The notes under the pieces were generated by a model. It did not search any database. It saw only the letters and a list, made by a program, of their open reading frames with translations, and was not told where the DNA came from. Shown piece by piece: positions 7,379 to 14,459 of a stretch of DNA of 18,479 bases. Both the position numbers and the translations under genes were made by a program. Position 1 is the stretch's first letter; each line of letters begins with the position of its first letter. Source of the DNA: CAYRVF01 sp964427535. Its GTDB lineage: Bacteria > Chloroflexota > Ktedonobacteria > Ktedonobacterales > JADMIN01. The DNA is taken from NCBI GenBank assembly GCA_964427535.1, contig CAYRVF010000102.1, positions 1 through 18,479 of the forward strand, in the 5' to 3' direction.

Positions 7379-7392
7379 GCCGTGGCCACGGC
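7379..7392. terminator. Palindrome after pentapeptide gene 2
   Basis: GCCGTGG-CCACGGC is a perfect 14-base palindrome 18 bases past the stop codon. No loop or T-tract is present, so it may be an operator rather than a terminator. Confidence 0.25.
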
Positions 7393-7412
7393 TGCCAGGT
7401 TTGCCCGCCTGC

Positions 7413-7418
7413 TATACT
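7413..7418 (+). promoter_or_regulatory. -10-like hexamer TATACT
   Basis: TATACT in context GCTATACT, 57 bases before the ATG at 7476. The same octamer GCTATACT precedes the TIR-TPR gene at 8424-8431. No good -35 is seen. Confidence 0.4.
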
Positions 7419-7475
7419 AACCACACCGGGCGTATGCTGTGTCGGCAGAGCACGGAGTCTGAGGAGCGGTCGCCC

Positions 7476-8021
7476 ATGCGCTACTTTCGCCGCTTGCCGC
7501 CTTTGCTGCGGGCGTTCCAGCTGCTCGCGCTGCTGACTGCGCTGGCGTCCCTGGGTGTACTGCTGTCGACGGTTCTCGTCTGGTGCGCGTTCTGGTTCGC
7601 GACGTGGCAGGTCGAGTTTGGTCTGGCCGACACGCCGCCAGTGGTCACCCCGTCGACGAGTTGGCAAGTGACGTTCGGGCTGACGCTCGGACTGCTCAGC
7701 GGTGCTTGCGCCTGGCCCGTCAATCTCTACGTGCTCCGCTTCCGGCACCCCGGTCGCGTGGTGCCGTGGCTAGACGCCTGGCCGACACAACTGCGGGCCG
7801 CGCTGGCGCTGGCTGCCCTTCCGCTGTGCGCCCTGGTCGTCGTGCTGCTGGTGCCGCCCAGTGCCTCGCTGTTCGGCGTGGTGTTTCCGCTCGACATCCT
7901 CGCGGCGCTTCTGCTCGGGTCGGCGACCATCTGGACCAGGGGCCTCTCCGACGGCGAGGACGCCAGTGGGGCCTGGGGACGCGCAGCCGAGCGTGCTGGG
8001 GAAGATGAGGGAGACCGATGA
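7476..8021 (+). CDS. Four-TM membrane protein of unknown function
   Basis: A 181-aa protein with hydrophobic segments at about 13-45, 66-87, 105-127 and 131-154, a basic N-terminus (MRYFRRLPPLLR) and an acidic, hydrophilic tail (SDGEDASGAWGRAAERAGEDEGDR), consistent with cytoplasmic ends. GAGGAG (7461-7466) lies nine bases before the ATG. The stop codon overlaps the start of the next small gene by four bases (ATGA), implying translational coupling. I do not recognise a family. Its place between the pore-like pentapeptide proteins and the TIR-TPR gene makes it a candidate member of the same functional block, but that is inference from position. Confidence 0.7.
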   Translation: MRYFRRLPPLLRAFQLLALLTALASLGVLLSTVLVWCAFWFATWQVEFGLADTPPVVTPSTSWQVTFGLTLGLLSGACAWPVNLYVLRFRHPGRVVPWLDAWPTQLRAALALAALPLCALVVVLLVPPSASLFGVVFPLDILAALLLGSATIWTRGLSDGEDASGAWGRAAERAGEDEGDR

Positions 8022-8227
8022 TGATGGTGATGGTTCCCGTATACACCGACGTGTTGAAGCTCTCCCTGGACCGCAGTGTCCCGCTCGCCGCAACCATCCC
8101 AGCGTTCGCGGAGGTGTGCGTACGGGCGCGGACGGCGGCGCGTGCGGAACAGTGCGCTCGGCTGCGGCTGGAGCGACAGGGCTCTGCCGCGTCTCCCCTC
8201 ATGGTGGTGCTGCCAGAAACGGCCTAG
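8018..8227 (+). CDS. Small protein translationally coupled to upstream membrane protein
   Basis: A 69-aa, mostly alpha-helical and arginine-rich protein (TDVLKLSLDRSVPLAATIPAFAEVCVRARTAARAEQ) with a short hydrophobic start. Its ATG overlaps the upstream TGA (ATGA, 8018-8021), and GGGAG lies about five bases before it, so translation by re-initiation is plausible. Two further in-frame ATGs follow immediately (8021, 8024). No family recognised. It has no transmembrane helix, so it may act as a soluble partner of the four-TM protein. Confidence 0.5.
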   Translation: MMMVMVPVYTDVLKLSLDRSVPLAATIPAFAEVCVRARTAARAEQCARLRLERQGSAASPLMVVLPETA

Positions 8228-8425
8228 GCACGGAGGAGATGCCAATCACAGCAAGCATCCGGCATTGCCGCCGCGTGTCCGCGCGTGTGTCCCGCACTAC
8301 CGCCGCCAGTAGCGTTCACACACTCGCCACTCGATTTGGGCCAGCCTTCCCAGGTTGGCATCTTGTATAACGCCCGGTTGCTTTGCTGTCCAGCACGACG
8401 GCTATCCCTCACGCCGCCCGTACGC

Positions 8426-8431
8426 TATACT
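8426..8431 (+). promoter_or_regulatory. -10-like hexamer TATACT
   Basis: TATACT in context GCTATACT, 47 bases before the TIR-TPR start. This suggests the TIR gene has its own promoter despite the 250-base gap behind the coupled pair. Confidence 0.4.
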
Positions 8432-8478
8432 GCCCTCATCCGATAATGCACGGTCATCGACATGAGAGGCGGGCTGGC

Positions 8479-9849
8479 ATGGCGCAGATGCAGGTGTTCG
8501 TATCCCACAGTCATGAGGATGATGCTTTCTGCCAAGCCATCGTCGCGGGATTGCGTGGCGCGGGTGCCGATGTCTGGTATGACGAGCACAACATGGGGTC
8601 GGGACAACTGCTTGACACCATCGAGCGCGAGCTGCGCGCCCGGCCCGTCTTCGTGCTCATCCTCACGTCTGCCGTCCTACGTTCGGGCGCGGTGCTCGAC
8701 CAGTGCGAGCGAGCCTACGCCCTGCTGCGCCGCGACCCCGCGCGCCTCATCCTGCCCGTGACCGCCGCATCGGGCGTCGAGGAGGATGCCCTGCCGCTGT
8801 ACTTGCGGGACTTTAAGCGCATCGAGGCGCCGGACATGACGCCCTGCCCGCGCGACGAGGCCATCCGCCGCACGCTGCACGCCCTGGCGCTCACCCCCGC
8901 AGGAGAACTGCCCGCGTCCACCCCGCAGCCGGCCGAGAGCGCGAACGAACTGCTGGCGCAGGGCGAGGCACTCAAGGCGCAGAAGAAGTTTGCCGAGGCG
9001 CTGCCGTTCTTCGAGCGCGCCGCGAAGCTGGACCCGAGTAGTGCCGACGCCTGGGCCAACCTCGGCTTGGCCCTCAACCAAACCGGCCGCCATGGAGCCG
9101 CCATGGATGCGTATGACCGTGCGCTGGCCCTCGATGACAAGCAAGCCTGGGTCTGGAACAACAAGGGCAAGGCGCTCAACGACCTCCAGCGCTACCAGGA
9201 GGCGCTCGAGGCCTGCGACCGCGCGACGACCCTCAAGCCCAACTCCGCCGTGGGCTGGAACACAAAGGGCTACTCGCTCATCGGCCTCGGGCGCTTCGAC
9301 GAGGCGCTGGCCGCCTACGACCGCGTGACGACCCTCGACCCGCATGACGCCAACGCCTGGAGCAACAAAGGCATCGCACTGCGCAACCTGGGGCGCTACG
9401 CCGAGGCGCTGGTCGCCTGCGACCGCGCGCTCGCCCTCGACCCGAACAACGCCCTCGCTTGGAGCAACAAGGGCAACGCGCTCCGCGACCTCGGACGGCC
9501 CGCCGAGGCCCTGGCCGCCTACGACCGGGCAACGGCCCTCGACCCGCATGATGCCACCGCTTGGTTCAACAAGGGCGGCGCGCTCCTCGGCCTGGGGCGC
9601 TACGCCGAGGCGGCGGCGGCCTACGACCGGGCGCTGGCCCTCGACCCCACGGATGCCGTCGCCTGGTACAATAAGGGCCGCGCCCTCGAAAGCCTCAATC
9701 GCTACGAGGAGGCGCTGGTCGCCTACGACCGGGGTCTTGACCGGAATGACCCACGGGACTGGCGAGCGCATGCCCGTGTCTATCGCGCCCTGGGCCGCAC
9801 CACTGAAGCCGAAGCCGCCGAGCTTCGAGCCAAGGAGCTGGGCGGGTAG
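8479..9849 (+). CDS. TIR domain-TPR repeat protein
   Basis: A 456-aa soluble protein. The TIR domain covers about 4-135: beta-A FVSHSHEDDAF, BB-loop DEHNMGSGQ (35-43), and SGAVLDQCERAYAL with E77 at the place of the catalytic glutamate of NAD-hydrolysing TIR domains. A linker (139-153) leads to eight full 34-residue TPRs (154-425) and a degenerate ninth (426-456). The TPRs are alike (WxNKGxALxxLGRYxEALxAYDRALALDP). In known bacterial systems TIR domains hydrolyse NAD or make cyclic ADP-ribose signals, and TPRs bind partners. Here the TPR array would be the sensor or scaffold. The ATG at 8479 has GAGAGG upstream; an alternative ATG lies at 8488. Domain calls firm; NADase activity and defence role are inferred. 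Confidence 0.93.
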   Translation: MAQMQVFVSHSHEDDAFCQAIVAGLRGAGADVWYDEHNMGSGQLLDTIERELRARPVFVLILTSAVLRSGAVLDQCERAYALLRRDPARLILPVTAASGVEEDALPLYLRDFKRIEAPDMTPCPRDEAIRRTLHALALTPAGELPASTPQPAESANELLAQGEALKAQKKFAEALPFFERAAKLDPSSADAWANLGLALNQTGRHGAAMDAYDRALALDDKQAWVWNNKGKALNDLQRYQEALEACDRATTLKPNSAVGWNTKGYSLIGLGRFDEALAAYDRVTTLDPHDANAWSNKGIALRNLGRYAEALVACDRALALDPNNALAWSNKGNALRDLGRPAEALAAYDRATALDPHDATAWFNKGGALLGLGRYAEAAAAYDRALALDPTDAVAWYNKGRALESLNRYEEALVAYDRGLDRNDPRDWRAHARVYRALGRTTEAEAAELRAKELGG

Positions 9850-9891
9850 GTTCGTCGCGTAGGTGTGCGGAATGCGTGCGAAAGCGGCCCG

Positions 9892-10305
9892 TCACACTGC
9901 CCGCAAGTACACGTTGGCAACCTGCCGCTGTGCCCATGCCTCGCAGGCAGCTTCTTCGTCGTCCCGCGCCTTGGTGCCATAGTTGCCAGTCGGGCAGCCG
10001 CCGCGCCGGAGCGACAGGTGACGCAACTCGTGGAGCACCGTCAAGGCCGTCTCGCGGGCGGATTGGTCGGCGCAGACCTACATCGTCCAATGGCGACTGT
10101 CGTTCACGCCGCGAAACGGCGCGAGGGAAAAGCGGTAGCCTGGCAGCGTCCAGGCGTCGCGCGGTGTCCAGGCGTCGCGCGGCGTCGCGGCTTTGATGCG
10201 GGCCAACTCTGCCCGGTCAGTCAGCGGCCCGCGTACCCAGCGGCGTGAGGCGGGCGACCTGTCTTTGGTGGGGGCAAACTCAATGAAGGCATTGTGAGTC
10301 GTCAT
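9892..10305 (-). pseudogene. HExxH zinc-peptidase-like gene interrupted by in-frame TAG
   Basis: One frame runs 138 codons from ATG 10303-10305 (AGGAG ten bases upstream) to TGA at 9892-9894, broken only by TAG at 10078-10080 (codon 76). Before the TAG: MTTHNAFIEFAPTKDRS and, later, YRFSLAPFRGVNDSRHWTM. After it: VCADQSARETALTVLHELRHLSL. HELRH (92-96) is a zincin HExxH motif in a helix, followed by DDEEAACEAWA (115-125), where E118 or E122 could be the third zinc ligand, as in ImmA/IrrE- or SprT-like short metallopeptidases. The coding quality is equal on both sides, so a full-length ancestor is clear. It is a recent nonsense mutation, an assembly error or readthrough. An 18-base duplication (10148-10183) repeats TPRDAW twice. 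Confidence 0.6.
10148..10183. repeat. 18-bp tandem duplication in the peptidase-like gene
   Basis: GTCCAGGCGTCGCGCGGT (10148-10165) is followed directly by the same unit with one final base change (10166-10183). It is in frame on the minus strand, duplicating six residues. Confidence 0.8.
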
Positions 10306-10376
10306 GGCGTGTAGTCTCCTGCTGAACTACACGCTCGTTTGGCGGGAGGTGGCTTGAAATCTGGCATCATCACCGG

Positions 10377-10424
10377 AGGCGATTAAAGGGCCCCTGCTCT
10401 GCCACTGAGCTACGGTCCCGGCTG
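10377..10424 (-). pseudogene. Decayed 5' half of tRNA-Lys
   Basis: Read on the minus strand from 10419, the sequence matches the intact tRNA-Lys from base 1 through the anticodon arm with only a G4A change, a T-to-C in the anticodon loop and a two-base insertion after TTTAA. Identity includes the D arm and extends five bases upstream of the 5' end (CAGCC). Past the anticodon stem similarity ends: no T arm, no 3' acceptor strand. It cannot fold as a tRNA. Same orientation as the intact gene; a likely integration or duplication scar. Confidence 0.75.
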
Positions 10425-10561
10425 GCGCTAGATGCTGGCCCGTTCGGTATCCGCTGGGACAGCGCCGATGAGCGTAGAGCACCCTCCACGCATTGTAGCA
10501 CGTCGCGGTCCTCCGCGCAGGGTCGTCGCATAGAGAAACCACCAGGCCACAACCACCGACG

Positions 10562-10606
10562 CTGGCCCTCACGGTACTGGCCCTCACTGTGCTGGCCCTC
10601 ACGGTA
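10562..10606. repeat. 15-bp tandem repeat, three copies
   Basis: Units at 10562-10576, 10577-10591 and 10592-10606; the first and third are identical (CTGGCCCTCACGGTA) and the middle one differs at three bases. Confidence 0.85.
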
Positions 10607-10707
10607 TCGGAGTCGTCATCCTATCCGTAGAGGGACTACGCAGTCGCGTACCGTGCGACGTGGCTCGCCATGCGAGCGACCGATGCGAGCGACCTACACG
10701 ACAGGTC

Positions 10708-10713
10708 AGGAGG
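10708..10713 (+). promoter_or_regulatory. Ribosome binding site supporting start at 10723
   Basis: AGGAGG lies nine bases before ATG 10723. The alternative ATG at 10990 has no comparable site. Confidence 0.5.
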
Positions 10714-10722
10714 GGGAGCGGA

Positions 10723-11442
10723 ATGGGTGCAATCCGGCAGAACACGCTTGCCACCGTGCGGCTGGGTGTACCGGGATGGCGGCACGCACCGCAGAGGGGA
10801 CACCTGGGGCTCCCCGCGACGTCGCGATCGAGTCCTTCAACGCCACAGCCAGAGCCAGGGCCACAGCCAGAGCCAGGGCCACAGCCAGAGCCAGGGCCAC
10901 AGCCAGACGCAGAGGCGCCCGGCACGGCACCGGGAAGCGCACTCTATCAGCATAGCGCGCACCGGCTACCGCCGCGCAACGTCAACCACATGCACAAACG
11001 GGAACAGGCGACGGCAGGCTTCAACACGCGCCTCGCCGTCTGGTTAACGAAGAACGTGGGCACAATGCAATGCGCCTATCTGTTCGCGGCCATCGGCATT
11101 GGCAGCCTGGTTGGTGTCGCCACGAATAACGTGGTGCTGGCGGCGGTGTTCGGCTCGCTCTCGAGCTACTTTCTGCAACTGGTCTTGTTGCCGATTCTGA
11201 GCGTCGGCCAGAACGTGCTCAGCCGCCATCAAGAACTCCAGGCCGACGAGGTATTCCGGACGTCGCAGCGGTCCTTCCGCGACATCGAGGAGATCATGGC
11301 GCATCTGGCAATCCAGGACGAGGAACTGCTGAAACAGACCCGGTTGCTGGTACAACTCGCCGGTCAGCCGACAGGGACCGCGCAGGCAGCGGTGCCGGCG
11401 CCTGTCACGCCAGCGCCAGACGCGCGCGAGGGCGCATCCTAG
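10723..11442 (+). CDS. Two-TM membrane protein with proline-rich repeat N-terminus (DUF1003-like, tentative)
   Basis: 239 aa from ATG 10723, chosen for its AGGAGG. Residues 1-89 are low-complexity and include three PQPEPG units encoded by an exact 18-base tandem repeat. The conserved part begins near residue 98 (FNTRLAVWLTKNVGTMQCAYLFAAIGIGSLVGV) with TM1, then TM2 (VFGSLSSYFLQLVLLPILSVGQNV), then a charged helix (SRHQELQADEVFRTSQRSFRDIEEIMAHLAIQDEELLKQT), likely coiled-coil, and an Ala/Pro tail. This pattern of two TM helices plus a cytoplasmic helix is that of DUF1003-like uncharacterised proteins. If the true start is ATG 10990, the protein is 150 aa and the repeat is 5' leader. Codon use in the first 89 codons is less GC3-rich than in the rest, which favours the shorter form. 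Function unknown. Confidence 0.65.
   Translation: MGAIRQNTLATVRLGVPGWRHAPQRGHLGLPATSRSSPSTPQPEPGPQPEPGPQPEPGPQPDAEAPGTAPGSALYQHSAHRLPPRNVNHMHKREQATAGFNTRLAVWLTKNVGTMQCAYLFAAIGIGSLVGVATNNVVLAAVFGSLSSYFLQLVLLPILSVGQNVLSRHQELQADEVFRTSQRSFRDIEEIMAHLAIQDEELLKQTRLLVQLAGQPTGTAQAAVPAPVTPAPDAREGAS
10843..10909 (+). repeat. 18-bp tandem repeat encoding PQPEPG
   Basis: Three exact copies of CCACAGCCAGAGCCAGGG (10843-10896) plus a partial fourth. The unit is a multiple of three, so copy-number change would not break the frame. Confidence 0.9.
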
Positions 11443-11640
11443 CGTGCGGTTCCGAGCGTGCAGTCGCACTCCCAGGTCAGTCGCGCTGGCCGGAGAACAG
11501 CACCGCCTGCGCGGCTCACGTGACCCGGCTGGACTGCGGCACCCGACGGAGCGAGATCCAGCGGACGCGCCGATGTCTGTCTACGTGCTGGGCGAGACAC
11601 CCCGCTCATCGCCAGTCGCCGGCCTGCCGTCCCTCATTGC

Positions 11641-12048
11641 TCACGTGGCCGTCTGATTGTGCAGCTTGTGTGAGGCGCTCGCGACGACGGCCGTGATGTG
11701 GTGCAGCGAGGTGAGCTTCGAGAGCACCGTCACGTCGACGTTGAGCGACGTGTGCTGCAGCTCCCACTCCACCGTCTCGGGCGCATTCGTGAAGATGATG
11801 AAGCTGTGCCGGTGCGCGGTCTCCGCCTCGGCCGCGACGGCCTCCAGCACGTCGCGACCCTCCAGGTCGGGCATGCGCCAGTCGAGCAGCACCACCAGCC
11901 GTTCGGGGCTGGCACGCAGGTGCTGGAGCACCGACTGCCCGTCGCGGGCCTCGCGCACGGTATACCCTTCCTCCTTGAGGACGAGACAGGCGATGTTCCG
12001 CAGGGAGTCGTCGTCGTCCGCGACGAGCACGACAACGTCGTCTTCCAT
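11641..12048 (-). CDS. Single-domain response regulator (CheY-like receiver)
   Basis: A 135-aa receiver domain with nothing attached. Acidic pocket D11-D13 (VADDDDS), phospho-acceptor D56 in VVLLDWRMPDLEG, conserved T87 (IIFTN), and K111 (VLSK). GGGAGAG lies just before the ATG. Lacking an output domain, it would act by protein contact, as CheY or Spo0F do, or as a phosphate relay. No histidine kinase is adjacent. It converges on the two-TM protein gene and diverges from the S9 peptidase gene across the sequence gap. Confidence 0.88.
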   Translation of the reverse strand: MEDDVVVLVADDDDSLRNIACLVLKEEGYTVREARDGQSVLQHLRASPERLVVLLDWRMPDLEGRDVLEAVAAEAETAHRHSFIIFTNAPETVEWELQHTSLNVDVTVLSKLTSLHHITAVVASASHKLHNQTAT

Positions 12049-12266
12049 GGCTCTCCCGTATCCCGCCTCTCGCGCGGCGTGTCCGGGGTGCTCCCCCGTG
12101 TGGGGTACTCGCCCCGTACCAGCCAGACTGCCACTCTACAGTATCACCCACAGCCGGTCCTTTGCTACCGTGGGTTTGTGCGCGTCTGTGAGCAGCACGT
12201 ATACTGGTCGAGGAGTGCGCCGGGCGGCACGTATCATCGCTGCGGCGCCGCGCAGCGCGTGGTCGC
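12049..12266. other. Intergenic region before repeat and gap
   Basis: Divergent intergenic sequence. A TATACT hexamer at 12200-12205 (context CGTATACTGG) is a candidate -10 reading right. With the repeat and the N run, the gene-free stretch extends to 12450. Confidence 0.4.
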
Positions 12267-12332
12267 GCATGGCACAACGCATGGCACAACGCATGGCACA
12301 ACGCATGGCACAACGCATGGCACAACGCATGG
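12267..12332. repeat. 12-bp tandem repeat running into the gap
   Basis: Five exact copies of GCATGGCACAAC plus a half copy end directly at the N run, so the true array is probably longer. On the far side ATGGCACGAGATG resembles the unit and includes the start codon of the next gene. Confidence 0.9.
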
Positions 12333-12432
12333 NNNNNNNNNNNNNNNNNNNNNNNNNNNNNNNNNNNNNNNNNNNNNNNNNNNNNNNNNNNNNNNNNNNN
12401 NNNNNNNNNNNNNNNNNNNNNNNNNNNNNNNN
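12333..12432. other. Assembly gap (100 N)
   Basis: Exactly 100 N, the usual placeholder for a gap of unknown length. The flanking tandem repeat explains why assembly failed. Real distance between the sides is unknown. Confidence 0.98.
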
Positions 12433-12450
12433 CAAAAGGGGTATGGCTGC

Positions 12451-14289
12451 ATGGCACGAGATGAGTACGGCTTCGAGCGCTACCAGAACGTGCGCTCGGC
12501 GTACGGCGCGAGCTTTTCGCCGGATGGATCGCGGCTCAGTTTTCTCTCGGACATCACCGGCGTCCCGGAGGTGTGGGCCGTCGCGCTCGATGCTCAGCGG
12601 GCGACGCCGCCGTGGCCCGAGCAGATCACCTTTCGTGGCGAGCGTGCGTGGTCCGCGCGGTTCGCGCCGACTGGCGACGCGCTGCTCGTGACAGGAGATG
12701 TGGGCGCCAGCGAGTTGAACCAGCACTTTCTCGTCAGTGGCGATGGCGCGCAGATCGAGACGCTGACGCCGCGCGCCGACCGCATCTACCAGTTCGGCGG
12801 GTGGTCGCCGGATGGCACGCGTATCAGCTTCGCCAGCAACGAACGGAACCCGCGCTACTTCGACGTCTACGAGCAGGATGTCCGCACGCAGGCGGTGCGC
12901 GCGCTGCTGACGCACGACGGCACCACCTACGCCGGACCCTACTCGCCCGATGGCCGCTGCGTGCTCGTCTCGCGTGTGCTCTCGAATACCCGCAACGCGC
13001 TGCTGCTGGTCGACACTACGACGGGCGAGGCCCGTGCGCTCACACCCGAGGACGGCGAGGGGCATGGCGAACACGTCTCCCCCGCCTGGTCGGCGGACCG
13101 GCGCGGCCTCTACCTCATCAGCGATCGCGGGCGACAGTTCCGCTCACTGGCCTCTCTCGACCTCACGACGACCGACCTCACGTACCTGCGCCCAGATGCG
13201 GCGGATGCCGAAGAACTCGCCGTCACCGGCGACGGCCGCCGCCTGGCCCTCGTCACCAACACGGACGGCTACTCGACGCTGGAGCTCTTCGACGTCGCGG
13301 CGGGCTGGGACGCGCGCCGCGATCTGCCCGCGCCCGCGCTGCCGAAGGGCGTCGTGCGGGAGATCACCTGGTCGCGGGACGGCGCCCGGCTCGCCTTCAC
13401 GCTCGACGTACCCGACGACGCGGCCGACGTCTGGGTGTGGGATCTCGGCGAGCGGCGGCTGTGGCGCGCGACGCGCAGCGCCACCGGCGGCATTCCCCGC
13501 GAGCGCTTCGTCGCGCCGTCGCTCGTCGCCTACCCGACCTTCGATGGGCGCGAGATTCCGGCGTTCCTCTTCACGCCGCAGGGGGTGGAGGCACGCGACT
13601 TGCCGGTGGTGGTCTACGTCCACGGCGGACCCGAGAGCCAGTTCCGTCCGCAGTTCATGCCGATCCTGCAGTTCCTGGTGGGGCACGGCTACGCGGTGCT
13701 CGCACCGAACGTGCGCGGCAGCACGGGCTACGGCTACGCGTATCAGAGCCTGGACGACGTACGCCTGCGCATGGATTCGGTCGCCGATCTGAAGGCGGCG
13801 GTGCTGTGGCTGCGTGCGCAGGGTATCGCGGACCCCAAGCGCGTCGCCGTCTTTGGCCGCAGCTATGGGGGCTTTATGGTGCTCTCCGCCGTCACCACCT
13901 ATCCCGACCTGTGGGCGGCGGGCGTCGATATCGTCGGCATCGCGAACTGGGTCACGTTCCTGGAGCACACCGGACCCTGGCGCAGGCCGTGGCGCGAGAC
14001 GGAGTACGGCAGCCTGGAACACGACCGCGAGTTCCTCGAAGCGATCTCGCCGATCCGCTCCGTCGAGCAGATCACCGCGCCGATGTTCGTCGCACACGGC
14101 GCGAACGATCCGCGCGTGCCGGTCGGCGAGGCGGAGCAGATCGTGGCGGCGCTACGCGCGCGCGCGGTGCCGGTCGAGTACCTGCGCTTCGAGGACGAGG
14201 GCCACCAGTTCACCAAGCGCGCGAACCAGATCGCCGCCTACACCGCGATGGGCCGCTTCCTGGACCAGTATCTCACGGCCGACGCCTGA
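12451..14289 (+). CDS. S9 family peptidase (prolyl oligopeptidase / acylaminoacyl-peptidase type)
   Basis: A 612-aa serine peptidase. Residues about 15-350 form a beta-propeller of PD40-type repeats (FSPDGSRLSFLSD, WSPDGTRISFASN, YSPDGRCVLVS, WSADRRGLYLISD, TGDGRRLALVTN, WSRDGARLAFTLD). The alpha/beta-hydrolase domain follows (360-612), with the oxyanion region HGGPESQ (391-397), nucleophile S471 in GRSYGGF, D553 in HGANDPRVP and H585 in DEGHQF. The triad is complete. It has no signal peptide, so it should cleave short or acylated peptides in the cytoplasm. The start at 12451 follows AAGGGG. The gap lies only 18 bases upstream, but length and domain layout suggest the protein is whole. An S51-like gene follows in the same direction. 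Confidence 0.93.
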   Translation: MARDEYGFERYQNVRSAYGASFSPDGSRLSFLSDITGVPEVWAVALDAQRATPPWPEQITFRGERAWSARFAPTGDALLVTGDVGASELNQHFLVSGDGAQIETLTPRADRIYQFGGWSPDGTRISFASNERNPRYFDVYEQDVRTQAVRALLTHDGTTYAGPYSPDGRCVLVSRVLSNTRNALLLVDTTTGEARALTPEDGEGHGEHVSPAWSADRRGLYLISDRGRQFRSLASLDLTTTDLTYLRPDAADAEELAVTGDGRRLALVTNTDGYSTLELFDVAAGWDARRDLPAPALPKGVVREITWSRDGARLAFTLDVPDDAADVWVWDLGERRLWRATRSATGGIPRERFVAPSLVAYPTFDGREIPAFLFTPQGVEARDLPVVVYVHGGPESQFRPQFMPILQFLVGHGYAVLAPNVRGSTGYGYAYQSLDDVRLRMDSVADLKAAVLWLRAQGIADPKRVAVFGRSYGGFMVLSAVTTYPDLWAAGVDIVGIANWVTFLEHTGPWRRPWRETEYGSLEHDREFLEAISPIRSVEQITAPMFVAHGANDPRVPVGEAEQIVAALRARAVPVEYLRFEDEGHQFTKRANQIAAYTAMGRFLDQYLTADA

Positions 14290-14314
14290 GACCACAGCTG
14301 AGGCCACAGGTCTC
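14288..14314 (+). terminator. Weak hairpin after S9 peptidase gene
   Basis: GAGACC and GGTCTC pair across 15 bases right at the end of the peptidase gene. The stem is short and has no T-tract, so termination here is uncertain. Confidence 0.2.
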
Positions 14315-14382
14315 TGACGCTGGACGCCTGAGGCCGCCACATGTGGAGCACGGCTGGAGAACGGCGGGCTGCGCCGGGGACT

Positions 14383-14409
14383 GCCGCGACCGCCGCGACC
14401 GCCGCGACC
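14383..14409. repeat. 9-bp tandem repeat, three exact copies
   Basis: GCCGCGACC three times in the 170-base spacer between the S9 and S51-like genes. Confidence 0.85.
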
Positions 14410-14459
14410 GGTGGCGCTGACGGGATGCCGCTGCCCGCTGCCGCGAAGGAGGGAGCCGC

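Larger units (their letters stand above)
10420..10722. other. Intergenic region with minisatellite
   Basis: About 300 bases with no convincing gene. It contains three 15-base units CTGGCCCTCACGGTA (10562-10606, the middle one varied) and a 12-base direct repeat ATGCGAGCGACC (10670-10681 and 10683-10694). The promoter for the following gene should lie here; none is clear. Confidence 0.45.

Noticed and set aside
8677..9771. 364-codon frame antisense to the TIR-TPR gene
   Set aside because: It mirrors the 34-residue TPR period and has no domain of its own.
10377..10424. A second functional tRNA
   Set aside because: The anticodon loop has a two-base insertion, and the T arm and 3' acceptor strand are missing.
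12573..14420. 615-codon frame overlapping the S9 peptidase
   Set aside because: An Arg-rich out-of-frame shadow; the peptidase frame has full catalytic motifs.
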